Assembly: GCA_017577565.1 (NCBI GenBank)
Contig: PKRH01000031.1
Location: 1 to 29,862, forward strand
Direction of reading: 5' to 3'
Source of the DNA: Thermoanaerobacterales bacterium
GTDB lineage: Bacteria > Actinomycetota > Acidimicrobiia > Acidimicrobiales > JACDCH01
DNA length: 29,862 nt
Shown here: positions 14,309 through 21,778 of the stretch, piece after piece
Layout of the letters: each line of letters starts with the position of its first letter
Numbering within the stretch: position 1 is the first letter of the stretch
The notes under the pieces: generated by a model
Database searches by the model: none
Told to the model about the DNA's origin: nothing
Seen by the model: the letters and a program-made list of their open reading frames with translations, nothing else
Program-made: the position numbers and the translations under genes

Positions 14309-15775
14309 GTGCGGTTCCGCGAGCTCGCCGCGTCGGTCGAGGGCGTCCCGACCCGCACGGCCGGCGCGCCGGACGACCCCGAGCTGACCGCCCTCGAGCA
14401 CGACACCCGGACCGTGCGCCCGGGGGCGCTGTTCTGCTGCGTGCGCGGCTCCCGGGTCGACGGCCACGACCTGGCCGCCGACGCCCTGGCCGCGGGCGCG
14501 GTGGCGCTGCTCGTCGACCACGAGCTGCCGCTGCCCGTGCCCCAGCTGGTCGTCGAGGACGTGCGCGCCGCCCTCGGGCCGGTGGCGGCGACCTTCTGGG
14601 GGCACCCGTCCCGGGACCTGACCGTCGTCGGGGTCACCGGGACGGCGGGCAAGACGACGCTGACCCACCTCGTCGCCGCCGTCCTCACCGCCGCCGGGCG
14701 GCCCTGCGGCGTCCTCGGCACGCTCTCCGGCGCCCGGACGACGCCGGAGGCACCGGAGCTCCAGGCCCGGCTCGCCGAGCACCGCCGCCGGGGCGACGCC
14801 GCGGTGGCCATGGAGGTGTCCTCCCACGGGCTCGAGCTGCACCGGGTCGACGCCACGTCCTTCGCCGTCGCCGTGTTCACCAACCTGTCCCAGGACCACC
14901 TGGACTTCCACGGCACGATGGAGGCGTACTTCCGGGCCAAGGCCCGGCTGTTCACCCCCGCGTTCACCCGGCGGGCCGTCATCTGCACCGACGACGCCTG
15001 GGGCCGGCGGCTGCTCGAGGAGGTGCGGGCCGCCGGTGGGATCGAGGTGCACCCCTACTCGCTCGACGACGCCACCGACCTGCGGCTCACACCGTCCGGG
15101 GCGTCGTTCGCGTGGCGGGGGGTGCGCCTCCGCACACCGCTGGCCGGCCGGTTCAACGCCCGCAACGCCGTCGGTGCGGCCACGGCGGCCGCGGCGCTGG
15201 GCGTGCCGGCCGACGCCATCGCCGAGGGCCTGGCCGGGGTGGCCCCGGTGCCCGGCCGGTTCGAGCTCGTCGACGCCGGCCAGCCCTTCACCGCCCTCGT
15301 CGACTACTCGCACAAGCCCGACGCCCTCGAGCAGGCGCTGTCGGCGGCGCGGGAGCTCGTCGCCGAGGGCGGGCGGCTGACCGTCGTGTTCGGCTGCGGC
15401 GGCGACCGAGACACCGCCAAGCGCCCCCTCATGGGCGAGGTGGCCTCCCGGCTGGCCGACCGGGTCGTGCTGACCTCCGACAACCCCCGGTCGGAGGACC
15501 CGCTCGCCATCATCGAGGCCATCCGCGCCGGTGCCACCGGCGGCGCCCCCGTCGAGGTCGAGCCCGATCGGCGGCGGGCGATCGAGGCGGCGGTGCGCGG
15601 CGCCCGGCCGGGCGACGTGGTGGTCGTGGCCGGCAAGGGCCACGAGACGACGCAGGTCGTGGGCGACCGCGTCATCCCCTTCGACGACCGCGCCGTTCTG
15701 CGCGCATCCATCGACCGCTGCGCGGGGCCGGCGACCGCGGCCGGCCCCGCCCGTCCCGGAGAAGGCAAGAACTAG
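14309..15775 (+). CDS. murE: UDP-MurNAc-L-Ala-D-Glu:meso-diaminopimelate ligase
   Basis: MurE adds the third residue of the peptidoglycan stem peptide in the cytoplasm. The 488-residue protein has the N-terminal HDTRTVRPGALFCCVRG UDP-substrate region, an ATP loop GTAGKTT (K115), the central EVSSHGLELHRVD and FTNLSQDHLDFHG motifs, and the C-terminal VDYSHKPDALE, GCGGDRDTAKRP and DNPR (391-394) motifs. DNPR marks meso-diaminopimelate as the amino acid. The P-loop has Ala113 where most MurE proteins have Asn, a mild oddity. The GTG start follows the ftsI stop by 4 nt with no clear ribosome site. Its stop overlaps mraY by one base; in most actinobacteria murF lies here and is absent. Confidence 0.96.
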   Translation: MRFRELAASVEGVPTRTAGAPDDPELTALEHDTRTVRPGALFCCVRGSRVDGHDLAADALAAGAVALLVDHELPLPVPQLVVEDVRAALGPVAATFWGHPSRDLTVVGVTGTAGKTTLTHLVAAVLTAAGRPCGVLGTLSGARTTPEAPELQARLAEHRRRGDAAVAMEVSSHGLELHRVDATSFAVAVFTNLSQDHLDFHGTMEAYFRAKARLFTPAFTRRAVICTDDAWGRRLLEEVRAAGGIEVHPYSLDDATDLRLTPSGASFAWRGVRLRTPLAGRFNARNAVGAATAAAALGVPADAIAEGLAGVAPVPGRFELVDAGQPFTALVDYSHKPDALEQALSAARELVAEGGRLTVVFGCGGDRDTAKRPLMGEVASRLADRVVLTSDNPRSEDPLAIIEAIRAGATGGAPVEVEPDRRRAIEAAVRGARPGDVVVVAGKGHETTQVVGDRVIPFDDRAVLRASIDRCAGPATAAGPARPGEGKN

Positions 15776-16809
15776 TGGTCCCGCTGCTCATCGCCGGCGC
15801 CATCAGCCTCGCCTGCTCGCTGCTCGGCACCCGCTACCTCATCGACTGGCTCCGGGCCCACCGCGTGGGCCAACCGATCCACGAGGACGTCCCCGACGGC
15901 CACGTCACCAAGGCGGGCACGCCGACCATGGGCGGCGTCGCCATCGTCGTCGCCGCGGTGACCGGCTACGCGGCCGGGCACGTCCACGGTGGTCTCGTGT
16001 TCACCCGCACCGGCGTCCTGGTCATGCTGGCCATCGCCGGCGCCGCGGTCGTGGGCGCGTTCGACGACTGGATCAAGGTCGTGAACGAGCGCAACCTCGG
16101 CCTGTCCAAGCGGGCCAAGATGGGCGGCCTGCTCGTCGTCGCCGTCGGCTTCGCCACGGCCTGCGTCGCCTGGACCGACGTCGAGACGACCCTCAGCTTC
16201 ACCCGGTGGGACGAGCCCGGCTGGCAGCTCACCGAGGTCGGCTGGGTCGTCTTCGCGGTGCTGCTCATCGCCGGCACGACGAACGCCGTCAACCTCACCG
16301 ACGGCCTCGACGGTCTGGCGGCCGGGGCGTCGATCTACGCCTTCATCACCATGACGATCATCGCCTTCTGGGCGTTCCGCCACGAGAGCGTCTACCAGGT
16401 CCACCACGCGCTCGACCTGGCGGTGATCTCGGCGGCGATGGTCGGCGGCATCACCGGGTTCCTGTGGTGGAACGCGCCGCCCGCGCAGATCTTCATGGGC
16501 GACACCGGCTCGCTCGCCATCGGCTCGGGCCTCGCCACCCTCGCCCTCACGCTCAACGTCCAGCTCCTGCTGCCGATCATCGGGGCGCTGTTCGTCTTCG
16601 AGACCCTGTCGGTCATCGTGCAGGTCGGCAGCTTCCGGCTCTTCGGCCGGCGGGTCTTCCGCATGGCCCCCGCCCACCACCACTTCGAGCTCGGCGGCTG
16701 GCCCGAGACCACCGTGATCATCCGGTTCTGGATCCTCGCCATCATGTCGATGGCCGTCGCGCTGGGGCTGTTCTATGCGGACTCGATCTCGGCCGGCGTG
16801 CTCGACTGA
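15775..16809 (+). CDS. mraY: Phospho-MurNAc-pentapeptide transferase MraY
   Basis: MraY is the integral membrane enzyme that moves phospho-MurNAc-pentapeptide onto undecaprenyl phosphate to make lipid I. The 344-residue polytopic protein has TKAGTPTMGGVAIV, the aspartate pair D97-D98 in GAFDDWIKV, NLTDGLDGLAAG, FMGDTGSLAIG and the histidine motif HHHFELGGW, all diagnostic. The GTG at 15775 shares a base with the murE stop, and GAAGG lies 9 nt upstream. The product needs MurF-made pentapeptide as substrate, so murF must be encoded elsewhere. A 96-bp gap follows before ftsW, where many relatives carry murD. Confidence 0.97.
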   Translation: MVPLLIAGAISLACSLLGTRYLIDWLRAHRVGQPIHEDVPDGHVTKAGTPTMGGVAIVVAAVTGYAAGHVHGGLVFTRTGVLVMLAIAGAAVVGAFDDWIKVVNERNLGLSKRAKMGGLLVVAVGFATACVAWTDVETTLSFTRWDEPGWQLTEVGWVVFAVLLIAGTTNAVNLTDGLDGLAAGASIYAFITMTIIAFWAFRHESVYQVHHALDLAVISAAMVGGITGFLWWNAPPAQIFMGDTGSLAIGSGLATLALTLNVQLLLPIIGALFVFETLSVIVQVGSFRLFGRRVFRMAPAHHHFELGGWPETTVIIRFWILAIMSMAVALGLFYADSISAGVLD

Positions 16810-16905
16810 CCCCCGCCGGGCCGGCGCGGTCCACCCGCGGCCGCGGCCGGTCGGCGAGGCTGGTGCCGTGTGCGGACCCCCTGGCGCCCCGGTGAGGGAG
16901 GCGGC

Positions 16906-18150
16906 GTGAGCACGCGCACGACCGGTCGCGGCGCACGCCGGGGGAGCGCGCGCCCGGGCGGCCGCGGCGGGCAGGCCGGGGCCCGGGCCCGTCACCCCAG
17001 CGCGCAGCCGCCCCCGCCCCCCGGCCGGTCGGGCCTGTTCGTCGCGCTCGCCTTCCTGATCGTCGTCTTCAACCTGTTCGGGCTCGTCATGGTCATGTCG
17101 GCCTCGTCGGTCGTCGCCCTCGACGAGCACGGGTCGACCTGGTACTACGTCATGCGCCAGGCGGCCTGGGCGGCGGCGGGCACGGTCCTGCTCGTGATCG
17201 TGGCCCGCATCGACTACCACCGCTGGCGGCGCTGGTCGGGCGCCTTCCTCTTCCTGGCGCTGGCCCTGCTGGTGGCGGTGCTGATCCCGGGCGTCGGCCG
17301 CAGCCTGAACGGCGCCACCCGCTGGATCGGCGTGGGGCAGCTGACCATCCAGCCCTCGGAGATCGCCAAGCTGGCCATGCTCGTCTGGGTGGCCGACCTG
17401 CTGTCCCGGCGGGCGGCGCTCATGCACAACACCCGGGCGACGCTCCGGCCGGTCATCGTCGTGCTCGTCGTGGGCGCCACGCTGGTGATGCTCCAGCCCA
17501 ACCTGGGCACGACGCTGGTCATGGCGGGCATCGCCCTGTCGCTCTGCTTCGTCGGCGGCACGCCGGCGGGCCCCCTCGCCGGGTGGACGACCCTGGGGCT
17601 GGGGGCGGCGGTCGCCGCCGCGCTGGCCGCGCCCTACCGGCGGGACCGGGTGCTGGCCTTCCTCGACCCCTGGGCCGACCCCATGGACCGGGGCTACCAG
17701 AACATCCAGTCGCTGGTCGGCATCGCCAACGGCGGCCTGTTCGGGACCGGCCTGGGGGCGAGCCGGGCCAAGTGGGGCTACCTGCCGCTGGCCCACTCCG
17801 ACTTCATCTTCGCCATCGTCGGCGAGGAGCTCGGCCTGATCGGCGCCACCGTCGTCATCGGCCTGTTCGGCCTGCTCGCCATCATCGGCGTGCGCATCGC
17901 CCTGCACGCCCCCGACCGCTTCGGGCTGCTCCTGGCCGTCGGGGTGACGGCTTGGCTGTGCATCCAGGCGTTCGTCAACATCGGGGCCGTGATCGGCATC
18001 CTCCCCATCACGGGCGTGCCGTTGCCCTTCGTGAGCGCCGGCGGGTCGTCCCTCGTGGTGGCCATGGCCGGCGCCGGGCTGCTGCTCTCCGTGGCCCGGC
18101 AGGCGACCGTCCGCAGCCTGCCGCCGCGCCCGCCGGAGCGCGCCCGATGA
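16906..18150 (+). CDS. ftsW: Peptidoglycan glycosyltransferase FtsW (SEDS family)
   Basis: FtsW is the septal glycan polymerase of the SEDS family and works with FtsI. The 414-residue protein has a basic, Arg/Gly-rich cytoplasmic start (1-43), about ten membrane helices, the NGATRWI motif, QPSEIAKLAMLVW, DPWADPMDRGYQNIQS, and the family signature ending GVPLPFVSAGGSSL. The GTG at 16906 has GGGAGG 4 nt upstream. An in-frame GTG at 16870 would add 12 residues and lies 8 nt after a GAGGCT hexamer (16856-16861), the spacing used by leaderless genes here, so it is a real alternative and may mark an internal promoter. The stop overlaps murG by 4 nt (ATGA). Confidence 0.95.
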   Translation: MSTRTTGRGARRGSARPGGRGGQAGARARHPSAQPPPPPGRSGLFVALAFLIVVFNLFGLVMVMSASSVVALDEHGSTWYYVMRQAAWAAAGTVLLVIVARIDYHRWRRWSGAFLFLALALLVAVLIPGVGRSLNGATRWIGVGQLTIQPSEIAKLAMLVWVADLLSRRAALMHNTRATLRPVIVVLVVGATLVMLQPNLGTTLVMAGIALSLCFVGGTPAGPLAGWTTLGLGAAVAAALAAPYRRDRVLAFLDPWADPMDRGYQNIQSLVGIANGGLFGTGLGASRAKWGYLPLAHSDFIFAIVGEELGLIGATVVIGLFGLLAIIGVRIALHAPDRFGLLLAVGVTAWLCIQAFVNIGAVIGILPITGVPLPFVSAGGSSLVVAMAGAGLLLSVARQATVRSLPPRPPERAR

Positions 18151-19286
18151 GGCGCCGGGGCGGTCGCCACGTCCGCCGCACGTTCGCGCTGATCGCCGGG
18201 GGCGGCACCGCGGGCCACGTGCAGCCGGCCATCGCCATCGCCCGCGCCCTGGTCGAGCGGGGCCACCGGCGCACGGCGATCGAGCTGGTCGGCAGCGAGC
18301 GGGGCATCGAGTCCCGGCTCGTGCCCGAGGCCGGCTTCGAGCTGACGCTGCTCCCGGGCCGGGGCATCCAGCGCCGCATCAGCTGGCAGAACGTGAAGTC
18401 GCTCGTCGCGCTGGCCGTCGCCTTCGTGCGGGCCTGGCGCCTGGTGGGGCGGCGCCGGCCCCGGGTCGTCGTCTCCGTCGGCGGCTACGCCAGCGTGCCG
18501 TGCGCGCTGGCCGCCGTGCTCCGGCGCGTGCCGGTGGTGGTCGCCGAGCAGAACGCGGCGCCCGGCGCGGCCAACCGCCTGGTGGGCCGGTTCGCCAAGG
18601 CGTGCGCGGTGTCCTTCCCCGGCACGCCGCTGCCCCGGGCGGTCGTCACCGGCAACCCGGTGCGGCCCGAGGTGCTGGCGATCGACCGGGCCCGCGACGC
18701 CGCCGCGGCCCGCACCAAGCTGGGCATCGCCCCCGGCCGGCGGGTCGTGCTGATCTTCGGCGGGTCGCTGGGGGCGCTGCGCATCAACCGGGCGGCGGTC
18801 GAGGCCGCCCGCCTGTGGGCCGGGCGCGGCGACCTGCACGTGCGCCACATCGTCGGGCGGCGCGACTGGGACGAGATCACCCGGGGCGGCCCGCCGGTGC
18901 CGCCCGGCGCGCCGCTCCACTACGAGGCCGTCGAGTACGACGACGACATGCCGACGTCGCTGGCGGCCGCGGACGTCGCCGTCTGCCGGTCGGGCGCGAG
19001 CACGAGCTTCGAGCTGCTGGCCGTCGGCCTGCCGGCCGTCCTCGTGCCGTCGCCGTTCGTCACGGCCGACCACCAGACCGCCAACGCCCGCCACATGGAG
19101 GAGGCGGGTGCCGCGGTCGTCGTGCCGGACGCCGAGCTCGACGGGGCCCGGCTCGTCGCCGAGGTCGACGCCCTGCTCGCCGACCCCGCCCGCCTGGCGG
19201 CCATGTCCCGCGCCGCCCGGGCCGCCGCCCGGCCCGACGCCGCCGACCAGATCGCCGCCCTGGTGGAGAGGTACGCCCGTGCGTGA
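18147..19286 (+). CDS. murG: UDP-GlcNAc:lipid I GlcNAc transferase MurG
   Basis: MurG adds GlcNAc to lipid I on the inner face of the membrane, making lipid II. The 379-residue GT28 protein has the first glycine loop GGGTAGHVQPAIAIA (18-32), VVSVGGYASVP, the AEQNAAPGAANR segment, the second glycine loop FGGSLGALRIN, and the UDP-GlcNAc motif CRSGASTSFELLAVGLP. The N-terminus is basic (MRRRGGRHVRR), slightly longer than usual. The ATG overlaps the ftsW stop, and the stop overlaps murC by 8 nt. Confidence 0.97.
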   Translation: MRRRGGRHVRRTFALIAGGGTAGHVQPAIAIARALVERGHRRTAIELVGSERGIESRLVPEAGFELTLLPGRGIQRRISWQNVKSLVALAVAFVRAWRLVGRRRPRVVVSVGGYASVPCALAAVLRRVPVVVAEQNAAPGAANRLVGRFAKACAVSFPGTPLPRAVVTGNPVRPEVLAIDRARDAAAARTKLGIAPGRRVVLIFGGSLGALRINRAAVEAARLWAGRGDLHVRHIVGRRDWDEITRGGPPVPPGAPLHYEAVEYDDDMPTSLAAADVAVCRSGASTSFELLAVGLPAVLVPSPFVTADHQTANARHMEEAGAAVVVPDAELDGARLVAEVDALLADPARLAAMSRAARAAARPDAADQIAALVERYARA

Positions 19287-20691
19287 GACCGCCGTCCGAT
19301 CGCCCGACGCCCTCGACCTGTCCCGTCCCCGGCGGGTCCACCTGACGAACGTCGGCGGGGCGGGGATGAGCGCGGTCGCCACCCTGCTGGCCGAGGGCGG
19401 GCACCGGGTGAGCGGCCACGAGCCGGCCGCGACCACGCCGTTCGTCGACCAGCTGGTGGCGCTGGGCGTCGCCGTGTCCACCGGGCCCGAGCGGCCGCCC
19501 CTGCCCGACGACGTCGAGGCCGTCGTGGTGTCGACCGCGACCCCCGACGACGACCCCGACGTCGTCGCCGCCCGCGAGCGGGGCGTGCCCGTGCTGCACC
19601 GGGCCGCGGCCCTGGGCGCGCTGTGCGCCGGGCGGACGACGATCGCCGTGGCCGGCACCCACGGCAAGACGACGACCGCGGCGCTGCTCGCGACCATCCT
19701 GGCCGGCGCGGGTCGGGAGCCGGGGTGGGTCGTCGGCGCCCGCGTCGTCGGGCTGGGCCGGAGCGCCGCCTGGGGCGGGGAGGGGCCGCTCGTCGTCGAG
19801 GCCGACGAGAGCGACGGCACCTTCCTCCACCTCGGCGCCGGCTCGGCGATCGTCACCAACGTCGAGCCCGACCACCTCGACAACTGGGGCGGCGAGGCCC
19901 GGCTGCGTGACGGCTTCCACCGGTTCGTGGCCGCGCTGGGCGGGCCGGCGGTGCTCTGCGCCGACGACCCGGGCGCCCGCGACCTGGTGGCCTCCGCGGC
20001 GCAGCCGGTGACCTACGGCCGGGACGCCGGCGCGGACTACCGGGTGGTCGAGCCGCGGCCGGCGGGGACCGGCGTCCGGTTCGAGCTCGAGCACGCCGGC
20101 GAGCGGGTCGCGGTCGAGGTGCCGGCGGCCCCCGGCGTGCACAACGCCCTCAACGCCGCGGCGGCGCTCGCCATGGCCCACGTGCACGGCGTGCCGCTGG
20201 GGGAGGGCGCGGCGGCGCTGCGGACCTTCGCCGGCGTCGCCCGCCGCTTCGAGGTCCGGGGGGAGGCGGGCGGCGTCACCGTCGTGGACGACTACGCCCA
20301 CCTGCCCGCCGAGGTGCGGGCCGCGCTGGCGGCCGCCGAGGCGGGGCCGTGGCGGCGGGTCGTGGCCGTGTTCCAGCCCCACCGGGTCAGCCGGACGGCC
20401 GCGCTGTGGCGCGACTTCGCCGACGCCTTCGTCGACGCCGACCGCCTGGCGATCACCGACGTCTACACGGCCGGCGAGCCGCCCCGGCCGGGCGTCTCCG
20501 GGAAGCTCGTCGTGGACGCCGTGCTCGAGGCGCACCCGTGGGCGCACGTCGCCTGGCTGCCGTCGCTGGACGACGTCCTGGTCTGGCTGCGGGGGGTGCT
20601 CCGCCCGGGGGACGTGTGCCTGACGCTCGGGGCGGGTGACGTCACGACGCTGGCGCCCCGCATCCTGGCCATGCTGGAGGAGCGGCGGTGA
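19279..20691 (+). CDS. murC: UDP-N-acetylmuramate:L-alanine ligase
   Basis: MurC adds the first amino acid, L-alanine, to UDP-MurNAc. The 470-residue protein has the N-terminal VHLTNVGGAGMSAVA dinucleotide-like loop, the ATP loop GTHGKTT (126-132), EADESDGTFL, NVEPDHLDNW, the HNALNAAAALAMA segment and the C-terminal VDDYAHLPAEVRA and FQPHRVSRT motifs. EADESDGTF and VFQPHR are particular to MurC. The GTG start lies inside the end of murG with GGAGAGG 7 nt upstream. In many relatives murB follows; here an 82-bp gap with a large inverted repeat precedes ftsQ. Confidence 0.96.
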   Translation: MRETAVRSPDALDLSRPRRVHLTNVGGAGMSAVATLLAEGGHRVSGHEPAATTPFVDQLVALGVAVSTGPERPPLPDDVEAVVVSTATPDDDPDVVAARERGVPVLHRAAALGALCAGRTTIAVAGTHGKTTTAALLATILAGAGREPGWVVGARVVGLGRSAAWGGEGPLVVEADESDGTFLHLGAGSAIVTNVEPDHLDNWGGEARLRDGFHRFVAALGGPAVLCADDPGARDLVASAAQPVTYGRDAGADYRVVEPRPAGTGVRFELEHAGERVAVEVPAAPGVHNALNAAAALAMAHVHGVPLGEGAAALRTFAGVARRFEVRGEAGGVTVVDDYAHLPAEVRAALAAAEAGPWRRVVAVFQPHRVSRTAALWRDFADAFVDADRLAITDVYTAGEPPRPGVSGKLVVDAVLEAHPWAHVAWLPSLDDVLVWLRGVLRPGDVCLTLGAGDVTTLAPRILAMLEERR

Positions 20692-20702
20692 GACCGGGGG
20701 CG

Positions 20703-20757
20703 AACCCTCGACCTCGACCTGAGGTCGAGGGTGGACGTGAGGTCGAGGTCGAGGGTT
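20703..20757 (+). promoter_or_regulatory. 18-bp inverted repeat with competing hairpin ahead of ftsQ
   Basis: Bases 20703-20720 are the exact reverse complement of 20740-20757 (18-bp stem, 19-nt loop). The loop contains another copy of GAGGTCGAGG, so 20704-20715 can instead pair with 20721-20732 (12-bp stem, 5-nt loop). The two folds cannot form together. The unit GAGGTCGAGG occurs at 20721, 20739 and 20745 and inverted at 20706. The long stem ends right before the ftsQ ribosome site (20758-20764). It may be an RNA switch, a terminator or a protein-binding site. Confidence 0.75.
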
Positions 20758-20773
20758 GGGGGAGCGGCCGGCG

Positions 20774-21610
20774 GTGAGCGGCGGTGCCGGCGGGGGCGGC
20801 ACCGGCACCCGCACGCCGCGGACGACCGGCGGCGGGGTGGTCGTCGACCCCCGGATGCGGTGGCGGCGCATCCAGGTCCGGCGCGACGAGGGCCGCCGCC
20901 GGTTGCGCCGGCTGACCACCGCGCTGGCGCTGCTCGTCGCGGTCGTGGCCGCGGTCGCCGCCACCCGGTCGCCGCTGCTCGACGTCGACCGCGTGACGGT
21001 CTCGGGCGCCGAGCGCACCGGCGACGACGAGGTGCGGCGGGCGGCGGCCGTCGAGCCCGGGACGCCGCTGATCTCGGTCGACACCGGGGCGGTGGCCGAG
21101 CGGGTCGAGCGGCTGCCCTGGGTGGGCTCGGCCCGGGTGTCCCGGCGCTGGCCGTCGACCCTGGAGATCCGGGTCACCGAGCGCGCCCCGGTCGCCGTCG
21201 TCCAGGTGACCGAGGACCGGGCCGCGATCGTCGACGCCGAGGGCTGGGTGCTCGCCATCGAGGAGCGGGCGCCCGACGAGGAGGTGCCGGAGGGGGAGCG
21301 GCTCGTGCTGACCGGGATCTCCGGTCGGGTGGCCGAGGGCGAGCGCCTCGACGAGGCGGCGCGCGACGCCCTCGACCTCGCCGTCGCCCTCGAGGAGCGT
21401 CTGCCGGGCGTCGTCGCGTCGGTGTCGACCGACCTGGAGGCCGAGCTGGTCGCGGGCGGCGTCGTGCGGTTCGGCTCGACCGAGCACCTGGACGACAAGG
21501 TCACCGCCCTGAAGACCGTGCTGGACGAGGTGGACACCTCCTGCATGGAGGTGCTGGACGTGCGCGTGCCCGGAAGTCCGGCCTTGACCAGAAACCAGAT
21601 GTGTTCCTAG
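20774..21610 (+). CDS. ftsQ: Cell division protein FtsQ
   Basis: FtsQ is a bitopic scaffold protein of the division complex. The 278-residue protein has a Gly/Arg-rich cytoplasmic N-terminus (1-46), one membrane helix (about 47-64), and a POTRA domain from about 68 (LLDVDRVTVSGAERTGDDEVRRAA, then LPWVGSARVSRRWPSTLEIRVTER in parts), followed by the FtsQ domain. GTG at 20774 was chosen because GGGGGAG lies 9 nt upstream; a TTG at 20756 would be inside the right arm of the inverted repeat. Its stop codon is part of the -10 element of the ftsZ promoter. The C-terminus is short after the FtsQ domain, as in related actinobacteria. Confidence 0.92.
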   Translation: MSGGAGGGGTGTRTPRTTGGGVVVDPRMRWRRIQVRRDEGRRRLRRLTTALALLVAVVAAVAATRSPLLDVDRVTVSGAERTGDDEVRRAAAVEPGTPLISVDTGAVAERVERLPWVGSARVSRRWPSTLEIRVTERAPVAVVQVTEDRAAIVDAEGWVLAIEERAPDEEVPEGERLVLTGISGRVAEGERLDEAARDALDLAVALEERLPGVVASVSTDLEAELVAGGVVRFGSTEHLDDKVTALKTVLDEVDTSCMEVLDVRVPGSPALTRNQMCS

Positions 21611-21613
21611 TCT
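21584..21613 (+). promoter_or_regulatory. ftsZ promoter overlapping the end of ftsQ
   Basis: TTGACC (21584-21589), 18 nt, TAGTCT (21608-21613). The TAG of the -10 is also the ftsQ stop codon. It would give ftsZ a leader of about 160 nt, and would let ftsZ be expressed apart from the upstream genes, as is common in actinobacteria. Confidence 0.55.
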
Positions 21614-21626
21614 GCGAGAACTACCA

Positions 21627-21733
21627 GAGGTTGAGGAAAAGTATCGACCTTAACTTCAGGCTCAGCCGATGTCGAGGGGGCCTCGGCTTGGTAGGTTCTG
21701 GCGGTTCACCCGGGTCTGGCGGTCCGGGTGAGC
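21627..21733 (+). promoter_or_regulatory. ftsZ leader with direct repeats and a hairpin
   Basis: The 168 bp between ftsQ and ftsZ is less GC-rich than its surroundings. It holds GAGGTTGAGG (21627-21636), one base different from the unit repeated before ftsQ, then GACCTTAACTTCAGG (21646-21660). TCTGGCGGT occurs twice (21697-21705 and 21715-21723), exactly 18 bp apart. TCACCCGG (21706-21713) pairs with CCGGGTGA (21724-21731) around a 10-nt loop that is the second direct repeat plus one base. A six-base pairing CTACCA (21621-21626) with TGGTAG (21689-21694) could enclose part of it. Confidence 0.5.
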
Positions 21734-21778
21734 ATCTTCTCCCCGCACACGTCCCCTGAAGGTGAGGTGGCACCACCC

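Noticed and set aside
12094..14988. Very long open frame on the minus strand opposite ftsI and murE, and similar long frames opposite ileS (25912-29037) and the transglutaminase gene (2964-5789)
   Set aside because: They are antisense to clear family members, have low-complexity Arg/Pro/Gly/Ala content, and arise because stop codons are rare in such GC-rich DNA.
16810..16905. Remnant of murD between mraY and ftsW
   Set aside because: No stretch of the 96 bp translates into a recognisable piece of a Mur ligase in any frame.
21728..21778. Upstream GTG start for ftsZ
   Set aside because: The extra 17 residues are not typical of FtsZ, the codon lies in a hairpin, and the ATG at 21779 has a good ribosome site.
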